From: Bacteroidales bacterium UBA1309
Lineage (GTDB): Bacteria; Bacteroidota; Bacteroidia; Bacteroidales; Dysgonomonadaceae
Assembly: GCA_002307185.1 (NCBI GenBank)
Contig: DBTT01000051.1
Location: 128,169-192,168, forward strand
Reading direction: 5' to 3'
DNA: 64,000 bases
Part shown: one piece after another, positions 46,452-56,128 of the stretch
How positions within the stretch are numbered: position 1 is the first letter of the stretch
Layout of the letters: the number at the start of each line of letters is the position of its first letter
The notes under the pieces: generated by a model
The model's database searches: none
What the model saw: the letters and a program-made list of their open reading frames with translations, nothing else
What the model was told of the DNA's origin: nothing
Program-made: the position numbers and the translations under genes

Positions 46452-48206
46452 ATGTATAGGAGTCATACTTGCGGTGAACTTCGTTTGGCGGATGCCGAAA
46501 AGGAAGTTGTGCTTACCGGATGGGTGCAGAAGTCCCGGAAATTGGGTGGTGGAATCACGTTTGTCGATTTGCGAGACAGGTATGGAGTTACGCAGTTGGC
46601 GTTTTATAGAGATCTGGATGCAGATCTTTATGAGGAGGCTAACAAACTCGGTCGTGAATTTGTATTGCAAGTGACGGGAACGGTGAAAGAGCGTTCGAGC
46701 AAGAACAACAATATTGCCACAGGTGACATTGAAATCCATGTTGCAAAACTTCTTATCTTGAACAAATCGGATGTTCCCCCATTTACCATCGAGGACGAAA
46801 CGGATGGTGGGGACGACATTCGGATGAAATACCGTTACTTGGATTTGCGGCGGAATCCCGTGCGTAAGAATTTGGAATTACGCCACAGGATTGCCTTTGA
46901 AACTAGAAATTATTTAGATAAACAGCATTTCTTGGAAGTGGAAACGCCTGTGTTGATCGGTTCCACTCCGGAAGGAGCCCGCGACTTCGTGGTGCCATCC
47001 CGCATGAATCCGGGCGAATTTTACGCATTGCCGCAGTCTCCTCAATTGTTCAAGCAATTGTTGATGGTGTCGGGGTTCGACCGCTATTTCCAAATTGTGA
47101 AATGTTTCCGCGACGAGGATTTGCGCGCCGACCGCCAGCCCGAATTTACGCAGATAGACTGTGAAATGTCTTTTGTGGAACAAGAAGACGTGCTCAATAT
47201 CTTCGAAGGATTGGTGAAGCATTTGTTCAAAGTGGTGAAGGGGATAGACATTCCCGAATTGCCAAGAATGACCTATGCCCACGCCATGAAATATTATGGT
47301 TCGGACAAGCCGGACACACGTTTCGGAATGGAATTTGTCGAAATCAAAGATTTGACGGCTGGCAAGAATTTCGGTGTGTTTGATGATGCCGAATATGTGG
47401 GTGCTATTTGTGCTCCCAATGCTGCTTCTTATACCCGGAAACAGTTGGACGAATTGACCAATTTTGTGAAACGTCCGCAAATCGGGGCAAAAGGTTTGAT
47501 TTATGTCCGTTACGAGACGGATGGGACGCTGAGGTCGTCGGTAGATAAGTTTTATACGCCGGTAGATTTGGCAAAATGGGCTGAACGTTGCAACGCAAAG
47601 CCAGGCGACTTGATCTTAATCTTATCCGGCGAAACTGAGAAAACTCAAAAACAATTGTGCGAACTTCGCCTCGAAGTCGGCGATCGCCTCGGATTGAGGG
47701 ATAAAGATACATTCAACTGCTTATGGGTGATCGATTTCCCTTTGTTGGAAAAAGACGAAGAATTGGGACGATTCTTTGCGAAACACCATCCATTCACGAG
47801 TCCCAAAAAAGAAGATATAGAATATTTGGATTCAGACCCGGGAGTTGTTCGTGCCAATGCGTACGATATGGTAATTAATGGTGTGGAAGTAGGAGGTGGT
47901 TCGGTGCGGATCCACAACAGCGATTTGCAGGAAAAGATGTTCGAGGTGCTTGGATTCACTCCCGAAAAAGCGCAGGCGCAGTTTGGGTTCTTGATGAATG
48001 CCTTCAAATACGGTGCTCCTCCTCATGCGGGTTTGGCTTTTGGATTGGACAGATTGGTGTCTCTGTTTGCCGGTTTGGACTCTATCAGGGACTGCATTGC
48101 CTTCCCCAAAAATAATTCAGGACGAGATGTAATGATTGATGCGCCCTCTCAAATAGATATTGAACAACTCAAGGAATTGTGCATTGAGGTGAAAAAGAGC
48201 GAATAA
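46452..48206 (+). CDS. aspS: Aspartyl-tRNA synthetase
   Basis: This 584-residue class IIb synthetase starts at the ATG at 46452 (MYRSHTCGELRLADAEKEV). It has an OB-fold anticodon-binding domain (1-110), motif 2 FRDEDLRADRQPEFTQIDCE, the bacterial GAD insertion, and motif 3 GAPPHAGLAFGLDRLVSLFAG near the C-terminus. It charges tRNA-Asp. The start is chosen because an upstream in-frame extension would begin inside the promoter box. Confidence 0.97.
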   Translation: MYRSHTCGELRLADAEKEVVLTGWVQKSRKLGGGITFVDLRDRYGVTQLAFYRDLDADLYEEANKLGREFVLQVTGTVKERSSKNNNIATGDIEIHVAKLLILNKSDVPPFTIEDETDGGDDIRMKYRYLDLRRNPVRKNLELRHRIAFETRNYLDKQHFLEVETPVLIGSTPEGARDFVVPSRMNPGEFYALPQSPQLFKQLLMVSGFDRYFQIVKCFRDEDLRADRQPEFTQIDCEMSFVEQEDVLNIFEGLVKHLFKVVKGIDIPELPRMTYAHAMKYYGSDKPDTRFGMEFVEIKDLTAGKNFGVFDDAEYVGAICAPNAASYTRKQLDELTNFVKRPQIGAKGLIYVRYETDGTLRSSVDKFYTPVDLAKWAERCNAKPGDLILILSGETEKTQKQLCELRLEVGDRLGLRDKDTFNCLWVIDFPLLEKDEELGRFFAKHHPFTSPKKEDIEYLDSDPGVVRANAYDMVINGVEVGGGSVRIHNSDLQEKMFEVLGFTPEKAQAQFGFLMNAFKYGAPPHAGLAFGLDRLVSLFAGLDSIRDCIAFPKNNSGRDVMIDAPSQIDIEQLKELCIEVKKSE

Positions 48207-48228
48207 GATTTGCCTTAAAAAAATATCA

Positions 48229-48268
48229 GAAGAGGGAGAAGCGCAATCATAGCTTTTCCCTCTTTTTT
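48229..48268 (+). terminator. Intrinsic terminator of aspS
   Basis: AGAGGGA (48231-48237) and TCCCTCT (48257-48263), with a further AAGC/GCTT pairing inside, are followed by TTTTT. It lies 23 bp after the aspS stop. Confidence 0.85.
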
Positions 48269-48496
48269 ATATTTTATGTCATGAAAATGCTTATTCATCG
48301 GGGAATTTCTTTTGTTCACCGAATTTTTATTGATTGGCAATTCGGTACTTGTAACTTTGCATTGGTTTTTTCCGTAAGGCATTTCAATACAATTTTTAGC
48401 AGCCATCATTTTTCAAGATATATTGTTCATAAACATTATTGGTTAATAAAATATAACTAAATAAATGTTTTTTTCTGTTCGGCCTCTTATTATAAG

Positions 48497-48528
48497 TTTA
48501 CTTATTATCTTTGCGCATATTAAGTAAG
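48497..48528 (+). promoter_or_regulatory. MarR promoter with flanking inverted repeat
   Basis: The -7 box TATCTTTG is at 48506-48513. It is bracketed by TTACTTA (48498-48504) and TAAGTAA (48521-48527), a perfect 7-bp inverted repeat with a 16-bp gap. MarR proteins commonly repress their own operon from such a site. Confidence 0.5.
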
Positions 48529-48533
48529 AAAAA

Positions 48534-48989
48534 ATGGTTATCGATAAAGGAGGAATTTCAGATGTAGATATTTCATGTATCTTTTGGGAAATCACAAAAC
48601 GTCTAAGTAGAAGCCGTCAACGTTTTCTCGAAGGTTTTGGGTTGACAGCTTCGCAAATGGAAATATTAGGTGCGCTATATCATAATTTGGAAATTGGCTC
48701 AAAGGATGAAATGACGCAAATCACTTTATCCAAGCTGACTTATATTGACCCGATGACAACTTCCACGATCTTAAAAAATCTTGAAAAAAAAGAGCTGATT
48801 TACCGGACTAAAAGTAAGACGGATTCGAGGGCATTCTGTGTGGATTTATCTGAAAAAGGTAAATCGCTGTTCGCTAACGTTATAAGAGAAGTTGATATAT
48901 TCAGAAAAGATATGTTCCGTGATATTGATAAAGAAGTCCTTTTTTTTCAACTAAGTATTTTGTTAGAAAACATTAAAAAAATAATTTAA
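48534..48989 (+). CDS. MarR-family transcriptional regulator of the RND efflux operon
   Basis: This 151-residue protein has a winged helix-turn-helix at about residues 45-115 (LTASQMEILGALYHN, YIDPMTTSTILKNLEKKELI, RTKSKTDSRAFCVDLSEKG). It starts 17 nt before the membrane fusion gene and is the first gene of the efflux operon. By analogy with other MarR-linked pumps, it probably represses the operon until a toxic compound binds it. The ligand is unknown. Confidence 0.9.
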   Translation: MVIDKGGISDVDISCIFWEITKRLSRSRQRFLEGFGLTASQMEILGALYHNLEIGSKDEMTQITLSKLTYIDPMTTSTILKNLEKKELIYRTKSKTDSRAFCVDLSEKGKSLFANVIREVDIFRKDMFRDIDKEVLFFQLSILLENIKKII

Positions 48990-49006
48990 ATAAAAGGTTA
49001 ATAATT

Positions 49007-50104
49007 ATGAGGATTAAAAATTTGATTTCAGGTTTATTACCTGTATTGCTACTTGTGTCGTGCGGAAAGAAACAAGAAGCTGCTGTGAAAGTTCCTGTTT
49101 ATGAAACGCTGGTGACTTCGAAGCAAAATGCAGAACTTCAATATGCTTATCCTGTTACAATTAAAGGGTCCGAGGATGTTGAAATTCGTCCACGGTTGGA
49201 GGGTTTCATCAAAGACATTTATGTGGACGAGGGTTCGGCTGTGAAAAAGGGGCAGTTGTTGTTTACAATAGATGCGCCCAACACCGAAAAAGATTTACGT
49301 ACAGCCGAAGCTGCGATACTTAGTGCCAAAGCTCAAGTAAGTACAGCTAAATTGAATGTAGATAGAATCCGTCCTCTAGCCGAGAAAAATATTGTGAGCG
49401 GTGTTCAGCTCTCTACAGCCGAAAACTCCTACCAAACAGCCTTGGCTGGTTTGGATCAAGCAAAAGCTACGCTGGCCAATGCACGTGCATCACGTAGTTG
49501 GGCCAATGTAACTAGCCCGGTGGATGGCGTAGTGGGAACTATTGCTTTTCGTAAAGGTAGTTTTGTGAGTTCGGCTTACGTGATTACCACTGTTGCTAAT
49601 GTTGGAAATGTATATGCCTATTTTTCGTTGAATGAGAAAGATTTGAATACATTCTTGAAAAATCTTCCAGGGACAACTCAAACAGAAAAACTGAAAAATA
49701 CGCCTCCCATCAAATTGATATTGGCCGATGGAACGGAATATCCCGAAAGCGGGAAAATCCAGACGATCTCCGGTGTGGTGAATGTGACCACCGGTTCTGC
49801 TAATTTTCGAGTTGAATTTCCTAACAAGGCAGGATTGCTTAGAAGTGGGTCGAGCGGCAAGATCATCATTCCTGAACAGTTGAAGGATGTAGTCGTGATT
49901 CCTCAAACATCAACATTTGCGCGTCAGGATAAAACTTTGGTGTATAAAGTGCAAGGGGATTCAGTGGTGCAATCAGTTATCTCTGTCGTTGGGCTACCCG
50001 ATGGACAAAACTATGCAGTGACCGAGGGCTTGACCGAAGGTGTGCGTATTGTCAAGAGCGGAGTTTCGCTATTGACAAACGGGGCAAAAATCACTGTGAA
50101 ATAA
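49007..50104 (+). CDS. RND efflux periplasmic adaptor (membrane fusion lipoprotein)
   Basis: This 365-residue protein has a lipoprotein signal (LLVSC, Cys19), a split lipoyl domain (EIRPRLEGFIKDIYVDEGSA ... WANVTSPVDGVVGTIAFRKG), an intervening helical hairpin (about 100-155), and beta-barrel and membrane-proximal domains. It connects the inner membrane pump encoded 29 nt downstream to the outer membrane factor, in the manner of AcrA/MexA. Confidence 0.95.
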   Translation: MRIKNLISGLLPVLLLVSCGKKQEAAVKVPVYETLVTSKQNAELQYAYPVTIKGSEDVEIRPRLEGFIKDIYVDEGSAVKKGQLLFTIDAPNTEKDLRTAEAAILSAKAQVSTAKLNVDRIRPLAEKNIVSGVQLSTAENSYQTALAGLDQAKATLANARASRSWANVTSPVDGVVGTIAFRKGSFVSSAYVITTVANVGNVYAYFSLNEKDLNTFLKNLPGTTQTEKLKNTPPIKLILADGTEYPESGKIQTISGVVNVTTGSANFRVEFPNKAGLLRSGSSGKIIIPEQLKDVVVIPQTSTFARQDKTLVYKVQGDSVVQSVISVVGLPDGQNYAVTEGLTEGVRIVKSGVSLLTNGAKITVK

Positions 50105-50133
50105 AGATTGAAAACAATAAAGATTGAAACAAC

Positions 50134-53100
50134 ATGCTAAAAACATTTATAGAGAGACCGGTACTATCCACGGTGATTTCAATCATCATTGTGGTGTTGG
50201 GTATCCTGGGGCTTATCACCTTGCCGATTGAACAATATCCCAACATTGCGCCTCCCACGGTTCAGGTGCAAGCCACCTATTCCGGCGCCAATGCCGATGC
50301 GGTAATGAAAAGCGTGGTGATTCCCCTTGAAGAACAAATCAATGGGGTGGAAGGGATGACCTACATGACTTCAACCGCTTCCAACTCTGGAACGGCTCAG
50401 ATCAATGTGTACTTTAAAAACGGGATCAACCCCGACATCGCAGCCGTAAACGTACAGAACATGGCTGCCCGTGCCAACGCATTGCTTCCGAGCGAGGTGA
50501 CACAAACCGGTGTGACCGTGCGCAAGCAGCAAAGTAGTATGATTATGCTGCTTTCCATTTCTTCGGACAATCCGGACTACGATGCCTCCTTCATTCAGAA
50601 CTATGCAAATATCAATATTCTGCCTCAAATCAAGCGCGTGACCGGGGTGGGTGATGCCAGTGTGTTTGGATCTAAGGATTATTCGATGCGCATCTGGTTG
50701 AAGCCCGACGTAATGGCTTCTTATAAGATAGCACCCGCAGAGGTCATCGCAGCGCTTACCGATCAAAATATCGAGGCTGCTCCCGGTGAGCTTGGACAGA
50801 ATAGCGAGCAATCATTTCAATATACGTTGAAATATACCGGGCGTCTGAAAAGTTCGGAAGAGTTTTCCAATATCATCATTCGTTCCACTGGTGGACAGAT
50901 CCTGCGCTTGGGAGATGTGGCCAAAGTGGAATTGGCTTCGTTGAGTTATACTGTTAATTCTTCTTTGGATGGGAAACCTTCCATCGCAATTGGTATTTAC
51001 CAGACTGCCGGTTCGAATGCACGCGAGGTGATCAACAACATTGTTTCCGTAGTGAACAAGAGTTCCAAGGATTTTCCTTCGGGAATCACGGCTACGTTTG
51101 TCAATAATGCCAATGACTTCCTCGATGCTTCCATCGACAAAGTGATCCATACGTTGATCGAAGCATTTATACTGGTATTTATCGTTGTGTTTATTTTCCT
51201 TCAGGATCTGCGCTCTACGATTATCCCTGCGGTAGCAGTTCCGGTGGCTATTGTCGGTACATTCTTCTTCCTTCAATTGTTTGGCTTTTCCATCAACTTG
51301 TTGACTTTGTTTGCGTTGGTCTTAGCCATTGGTATTGTGGTGGACGATGCGATTGTCGTCCTCGAGGCAGTTCACGCCCAATTGGACAATGGGGAAAAGG
51401 ATGCGAAGAAAGCAACCTTGAAAGCCATGGGCGAGATTGCTCCGGCCATTGTGTCCATCACGTTGGTCATGGCAGCTGTGTTTGTCCCTGTGAGTTTTAT
51501 AGGTGGCACAAGTGGCGTTTTCTACAAACAATTCGGGTTGACACTTGCCATCGCAATTATTATTTCGGCCATTAATGCGTTGACCTTGAGTCCTGCACTA
51601 TGTGCTTTGTTTCTGAAAGGACACGAAGAGGAAGACGGCAAAAAGCCCGGTTTCTTTAGAAGGATGGGCAACAACTTCAACATCATGTTTGGGGCTGCTA
51701 CCGTGAAGTATAAATCTTCCTTGCATTTTCTTGGCAAAAGAGGCCATCGTTGGATAACGGTTGTGATTATTGCTATCAGCGCCGTGGTGTTGATTGGCTT
51801 GATGAAAATGATTCCCAGTGCTTTTGTGCCAAATGAAGACAGTGGTGCCGTTCTCGGTTTGGTGACATTGCCTCCCGGCACTTCTTTGGAAAAGACCGAT
51901 ACATTGATGAAAAAAGTGGTAAAAGTGGCACAAGATATACCGAGTGTCAAAAATGTTTTGCAAATCGATGGTGTGAATTTCATGAGTGGCCTTGGTAGTT
52001 CTTATGCCACGGTGATGATCAAGATGGATCCATGGACAAAGCGTGATATCACCATCAACGAAGTTACCGCGAAACTGAAAGAAGGCACTGATAGCCTGAA
52101 AGGGGCTTCGTTCTTTTTCATGGGGATGCCTACTTTGCAAGGATTTGGCCTGGCAAGTGGTGTCTCCCTCCAGCTACAGGACCGCACAGGGGGCGATATT
52201 AATAAATTCCAAGATATAGCGAACACATTTATTGCCGAGCTGAAGAAACGGGAGGAAATAATGATGGTAATGAATACTTTCGATGCCAACTTCCCTCAAA
52301 AGGAGATTGATGCCAATATTCCGAAAATCAAAGAGGCCGGGATGACATTGAGCTCTGTGATGGAGACGCTGCAGGCTTATGTAGGAAGTATGTATGTATC
52401 CAATTTCAATCTTTACGGCAAGCAATTCCGTGTCATGGTGCAGGCTTCTCCGGAATACCGTAAAAGCTTGGATGACCTGAGTGGCATTTATGTGAAAACT
52501 GGCTCCGGAGAAATGGCGCCGATCACTGAATTTGTGACGATAAAAGATGTCACTGGCCCTCAAACTCTGAGCCGATTCAACATGTATTCGTCTATGAGCT
52601 TGACCATTATCCCGAACTATATGAAAGGTAAAAGCACCGGCGACGTGATCACAGCCGTGAATGAAGTGAGCAAGACACGACTTCCTTCAGGTTTCAGTTA
52701 CGAATATTCCGGAATCTCGCGTGAAGAGGTGGAAAGCGGAAACCAGACAACGTGGATTTTTGCATTGTGTTTGATATTCGTTTACCTGCTGCTTGCTGCC
52801 TTGTATGAAAGTTACATACTTCCATTGGCTGTGATCTTCTCGTTGCCTGTTGGTTTGGCTGGGGTATTCATCTTTATCTTCATTTCGATGATGAGTGGAA
52901 CTGGAATTGTCAACAACATTTATGTCCAGATTTCGCTGGTCATGTTGATTGGGCTCTTGTCCAAAAATGCAATTCTGATTGTGGAATATGCCATCCAGCG
53001 CCGTCAGCAAGGAATGAGCATTGTTGATGCCGCGGTGAATGGTGCTGTTGCCCGTTTGCGCCCGATTCTCATGACTTCTTTTGCATTTATCGCAGGGTTG

Positions 53101-53307
53101 ACTCCTTTGGCTTTGGCTACAGGTGCTGGAGCAGTTGGCAACAAATCAATTGGTATCAGCGCAATTGGCGGTATGTTGATTGGTACAATGATTGGTGTAT
53201 TAGTGATTCCCTCGCTCTACATTATTTTCCAAACGCTGCAGGATAAGTTTAGTAAATCGGGGTTGATAAATTCCAACGATGAGGTTATCAATAAACAGAA
53301 AAAATAA
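50134..53307 (+). CDS. RND multidrug efflux pump (HAE1 family)
   Basis: This 1057-residue pump has twelve transmembrane helices and two large periplasmic loops. It has the N-terminus MLKTFIERPVLSTVISIII, the proton-relay Asp pair in TM4 (LAIGIVVDDAIVVLEAV), the TM10 lysine (LLSKNAILIVEYAIQRRQQG), and the HAE1 segment RLRPILMTSFAFIAGLTPLA. It uses proton influx to expel hydrophobic drugs or detergents, like AcrB and MexB. It sits between its adaptor and its outer membrane factor. Confidence 0.97.
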   Translation: MLKTFIERPVLSTVISIIIVVLGILGLITLPIEQYPNIAPPTVQVQATYSGANADAVMKSVVIPLEEQINGVEGMTYMTSTASNSGTAQINVYFKNGINPDIAAVNVQNMAARANALLPSEVTQTGVTVRKQQSSMIMLLSISSDNPDYDASFIQNYANINILPQIKRVTGVGDASVFGSKDYSMRIWLKPDVMASYKIAPAEVIAALTDQNIEAAPGELGQNSEQSFQYTLKYTGRLKSSEEFSNIIIRSTGGQILRLGDVAKVELASLSYTVNSSLDGKPSIAIGIYQTAGSNAREVINNIVSVVNKSSKDFPSGITATFVNNANDFLDASIDKVIHTLIEAFILVFIVVFIFLQDLRSTIIPAVAVPVAIVGTFFFLQLFGFSINLLTLFALVLAIGIVVDDAIVVLEAVHAQLDNGEKDAKKATLKAMGEIAPAIVSITLVMAAVFVPVSFIGGTSGVFYKQFGLTLAIAIIISAINALTLSPALCALFLKGHEEEDGKKPGFFRRMGNNFNIMFGAATVKYKSSLHFLGKRGHRWITVVIIAISAVVLIGLMKMIPSAFVPNEDSGAVLGLVTLPPGTSLEKTDTLMKKVVKVAQDIPSVKNVLQIDGVNFMSGLGSSYATVMIKMDPWTKRDITINEVTAKLKEGTDSLKGASFFFMGMPTLQGFGLASGVSLQLQDRTGGDINKFQDIANTFIAELKKREEIMMVMNTFDANFPQKEIDANIPKIKEAGMTLSSVMETLQAYVGSMYVSNFNLYGKQFRVMVQASPEYRKSLDDLSGIYVKTGSGEMAPITEFVTIKDVTGPQTLSRFNMYSSMSLTIIPNYMKGKSTGDVITAVNEVSKTRLPSGFSYEYSGISREEVESGNQTTWIFALCLIFVYLLLAALYESYILPLAVIFSLPVGLAGVFIFIFISMMSGTGIVNNIYVQISLVMLIGLLSKNAILIVEYAIQRRQQGMSIVDAAVNGAVARLRPILMTSFAFIAGLTPLALATGAGAVGNKSIGISAIGGMLIGTMIGVLVIPSLYIIFQTLQDKFSKSGLINSNDEVINKQKK

Positions 53308-53316
53308 TTCACGCTT

Positions 53317-54729
53317 ATGAAAACTAATAAAATACAAGGTGCTATACTATTGGTAATCATTGTTTTAATAGGTGTCACATCCTGCAAAACATCAAACCGA
53401 TATAAATCACCCGAAGTGGATGCTGCTAACCTATACCGGGACACGGTGACTACGGATACAGCCTCTATTGCTTCGTTGTCATGGAAAGAATATTTTAAAG
53501 ACCCCAAATTGCAAAACCTCATCGAGGAGGGTTTGGCCAATAACTTTGACTTGAAAATTGCGCTTCAGCGAGTCGAACAAGCCAAAAGCTACTATAGCAG
53601 TGCGAAAAAGGCTGCTCTACCCAGTATCGGCTTGGGGGGAACTGTTACTCACAATACAACTTCTTCAAAGAGCGAGGGAGGTTCGGTGAGTGTGCTTTCT
53701 AAGAATTCAAATCAATATGCTTTCGGTTTGGCGGCCATCTGGGAAGTGGATTTGTGGGGGAAATTGAGCCGTCAGAGCAAGGCTAAATTTGCCCAATACC
53801 TGAATTCTCAAGAGTCCCGGAATCTGATTCAGTCTAATGTTGTGGCAGGTATCGCTACTTATTATTATACCCTGCTTTCTCTCGACGAGCAATTGCGGAT
53901 CACCCAGGAAACTATTGCGTTGCTGAAAGAGACTGTGACCACGATGGAGTCATTGAAGGAAGCGGGACAGCTGAATGCGGCTTCCGTGGAACAGACTAAG
54001 GCCACCCTTTATAGCGCAGAAGTGAGCATTCCTGATTTAGAAATGGCAATTCATCAAGCAGAAAATTCATTAAGCCTCTTGCTTGGAAGAAAAGCTGGCG
54101 GAGTGGAACGCTCCTCTTTGGCACAACAAGTTGTTCCTAAAGAACTGAAAGTGGGATTGCCTATCCAGATGCTGGCTAATCGTCCCGATGTGAAAAGTGC
54201 GGAGCTGACCTTTCGCTCGGCGTTTGAATCGACCAATGCCGCCAAAGCAAGTTTTTATCCCACGGTTTCGTTGACCGAAGGGAGTCTTGTCGGATTTGGA
54301 GCTTCCAATATCGCCGACCTGTTCAGACCAGAGAATTTGATTGCAAGGGTATTGGCTTCAGTTGTCCAACCCATATTTGCCCAAGGCCAATTGGCGGCCG
54401 GATTGACTGTTGCAAAGGCAGAGCAAGAGGCTGCGTTGCTCAGCTTTCAAAAGACTGTGATAGAAGCAGGGAATGAAGTTTCAAATGTATTGTACACTTA
54501 CAGCTCATCCCTGAAGAAAAACAATTTGCGGGAGAAGCAGGTTACATCGTTGAAAAACTCGGTGGAATACACCCAGTTATTGTTGAAAGCTGGCGAAGCA
54601 AATTATTTGGAAGTTATCACGGCAGAATCTAATCTCCTAAACGCTCAATTGAGCCAGGTTAGCGATAAGCTTGAGCAGTTGCAAGCTACCGTTGATTTGT
54701 ACAAGGCATTAGGTGGGGGTACAAAATGA
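53317..54729 (+). CDS. Outer membrane efflux lipoprotein (NodT/OprM family)
   Basis: This 470-residue protein has a lipoprotein signal (GVTSC, Cys23) and two TolC-like repeats with long helices: WKEYFKDPKLQNLIEEGLAN, NNFDLKIALQRVEQA and LANRPDVKSAELTFRSAFEST, ending in YLEVITAESNLLNAQL. It forms the trimeric outer membrane duct for the pump encoded 9 nt upstream. A strong terminator follows the gene and closes the operon. Confidence 0.95.
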   Translation: MKTNKIQGAILLVIIVLIGVTSCKTSNRYKSPEVDAANLYRDTVTTDTASIASLSWKEYFKDPKLQNLIEEGLANNFDLKIALQRVEQAKSYYSSAKKAALPSIGLGGTVTHNTTSSKSEGGSVSVLSKNSNQYAFGLAAIWEVDLWGKLSRQSKAKFAQYLNSQESRNLIQSNVVAGIATYYYTLLSLDEQLRITQETIALLKETVTTMESLKEAGQLNAASVEQTKATLYSAEVSIPDLEMAIHQAENSLSLLLGRKAGGVERSSLAQQVVPKELKVGLPIQMLANRPDVKSAELTFRSAFESTNAAKASFYPTVSLTEGSLVGFGASNIADLFRPENLIARVLASVVQPIFAQGQLAAGLTVAKAEQEAALLSFQKTVIEAGNEVSNVLYTYSSSLKKNNLREKQVTSLKNSVEYTQLLLKAGEANYLEVITAESNLLNAQLSQVSDKLEQLQATVDLYKALGGGTK

Positions 54730-54782
54730 TATCACTCTGTTTAAATCGGCGTAAGTAACCCAAATTCGCCGTATAGAGTTGA

Positions 54783-54827
54783 AAAAATAGCCTGATGGAT
54801 TTTTTGCAAAACCTTCAGGCTATTTTT
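54783..54827 (+). terminator. Intrinsic terminator of the efflux operon
   Basis: AAAAATAGCCTGA (54783-54795) pairs perfectly with TCAGGCTATTTTT (54815-54827), 53 bp after the outer membrane factor stop. Confidence 0.88.
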
Positions 54828-54882
54828 ACCTTGAAATTTGCCTCCAGCATATGAAACCGGGCAATGTAACCCATTTTTTGGA

Positions 54883-55087
54883 TTAGCCAGCCTGTGTGCC
54901 AAGCTGCTGTGCTCGGTTACTGGATGGCTTGTTTCCCCACTTGGGATATTCCGGTTGTAAATATTGGTTCATTTGTACCTCGTAGAGCTTCTCGCTCATT
55001 GGTTTCTGCTTGAAGTGCTGAAGATAGATCACAAAACTTTCACCTTTCTGAATATATGAGCAAGTTTTAGTGGGTGGCAGTTACTAA
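54883..55087 (-). pseudogene. Open coding-like remnant, family unknown
   Basis: On the minus strand a stop-to-stop frame of about 65 codons reads like protein (KGESFVIYLQHFKQKPMSEK, YEVQMNQYLQPEYPKWGNK) but has no good start and an upstream stop pair. The rest of the gap to 55324 holds nothing I can support. It may be a decayed gene or the end of a lost mobile element. Confidence 0.3.
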
Positions 55088-55324
55088 TAATACAGGTTGC
55101 CTTCATTCTAAGTGAACATGTCTTCTTTAGGAAAGACGAGAACTTTTATGCAATCTGAAATGCGGCGGAATTGGAATGCTTACATTTCTCGAATTAAAAA
55201 ATAATCTAAAAAAAAACAGCGAGTAGTAAGACTGATCTCGCGCTACCCACTGATAAAGCCAATTTTTTACTCACACAACTCTCTTTGTTGTATTTCGTTT
55301 TGAAAGAGATAAAATTTATTATTC

Positions 55325-55768
55325 TTATCTGATTCTATCGAGAGAACGGACTAGTTTTTCGTCTGCTTTAATTTTTCTCACAGCCAACAGAATAAACAAC
55401 AAAGCTATTATCGGCAAAACTATCCCTTTTACGGAGACTAAAGAAAGATGAGCGGCTGATGAGTTGGATCCATATGAATAACCAACAAAATAGCCGGAAA
55501 GCAGGAGCAAAGGGAGCGTTGCCAAATAAGCAATCAAAATCTGCCTTTTCCTATTCTTATACAGAAAGATTGAAATTACACACAGTAAGGCAGAAGCAAT
55601 ACTCGAAATCAATATCAGGAGTGTAATATTTGTGTGATCCCCTGAAATTACAGACATTTCTACCACTTCTCCAGTCCTAAGTTGGAAGGATGCCAATGGT
55701 ACTAAATTAGTGATTGCAAGCAGTACAATTGCCAACGACAGATAGATAGTCTGAATGCGTTGTATCAT
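55325..55768 (-). CDS. DUF4293-family membrane protein
   Basis: This 147-residue protein has four hydrophobic helices and begins MIQRIQTIYLSLAIVLLAIT, the start typical of DUF4293, a Bacteroidota-specific family of unknown function. It overlaps the end of the omega-subunit gene by one base and is the last gene of the bamD-rpoZ transcript, an arrangement I recall as common in the phylum. Confidence 0.85.
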   Translation of the reverse strand: MIQRIQTIYLSLAIVLLAITNLVPLASFQLRTGEVVEMSVISGDHTNITLLILISSIASALLCVISIFLYKNRKRQILIAYLATLPLLLLSGYFVGYSYGSNSSAAHLSLVSVKGIVLPIIALLFILLAVRKIKADEKLVRSLDRIR

Positions 55769-56103
55769 TAGAAACTGTTATCTTTTTCTTTTACAGGATT
55801 TCTGTAATAAATTTTACCTTCAGTGTATTCTTGAGCCGCAATCAATGTTGGTTTAGGCAGTTTCTCAAAATAACGGGAAATTTCAATTTGTTCTCTATTT
55901 TCGAACACTTCTTCCAAATTATCGTTATACGAAGCAAATTCCTGCAATTTTTTGTCCAAGTCTTGTTTCATCTCAGCAGAAATTTGATTGGCTCTTTTCC
56001 CGATAATTCGAACGGTTTCGTAGATGTTTTGCGTGTCAGAAGACAATGACATCATATCACGCGTGATGGTATTGCTGGGGGCGTTTGTTTTTTTATAATC
56101 CAT
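55768..56103 (-). CDS. rpoZ: RNA polymerase omega subunit (Bacteroidota type)
   Basis: This 111-residue protein matches the Bacteroidota omega-like family: SSDTQNIYETVRIIGKRANQ near residue 22 holds the core helix, and PKPTLIAAQEYTEGKIYYRN follows. Omega helps assemble and stabilise RNA polymerase. It lies 25 nt after bamD and overlaps the DUF4293 gene start by one base. Confidence 0.85.
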   Translation of the reverse strand: MDYKKTNAPSNTITRDMMSLSSDTQNIYETVRIIGKRANQISAEMKQDLDKKLQEFASYNDNLEEVFENREQIEISRYFEKLPKPTLIAAQEYTEGKIYYRNPVKEKDNSF

Positions 56104-56128
56104 TTTGTATATAGGTGATTGTTATAAC

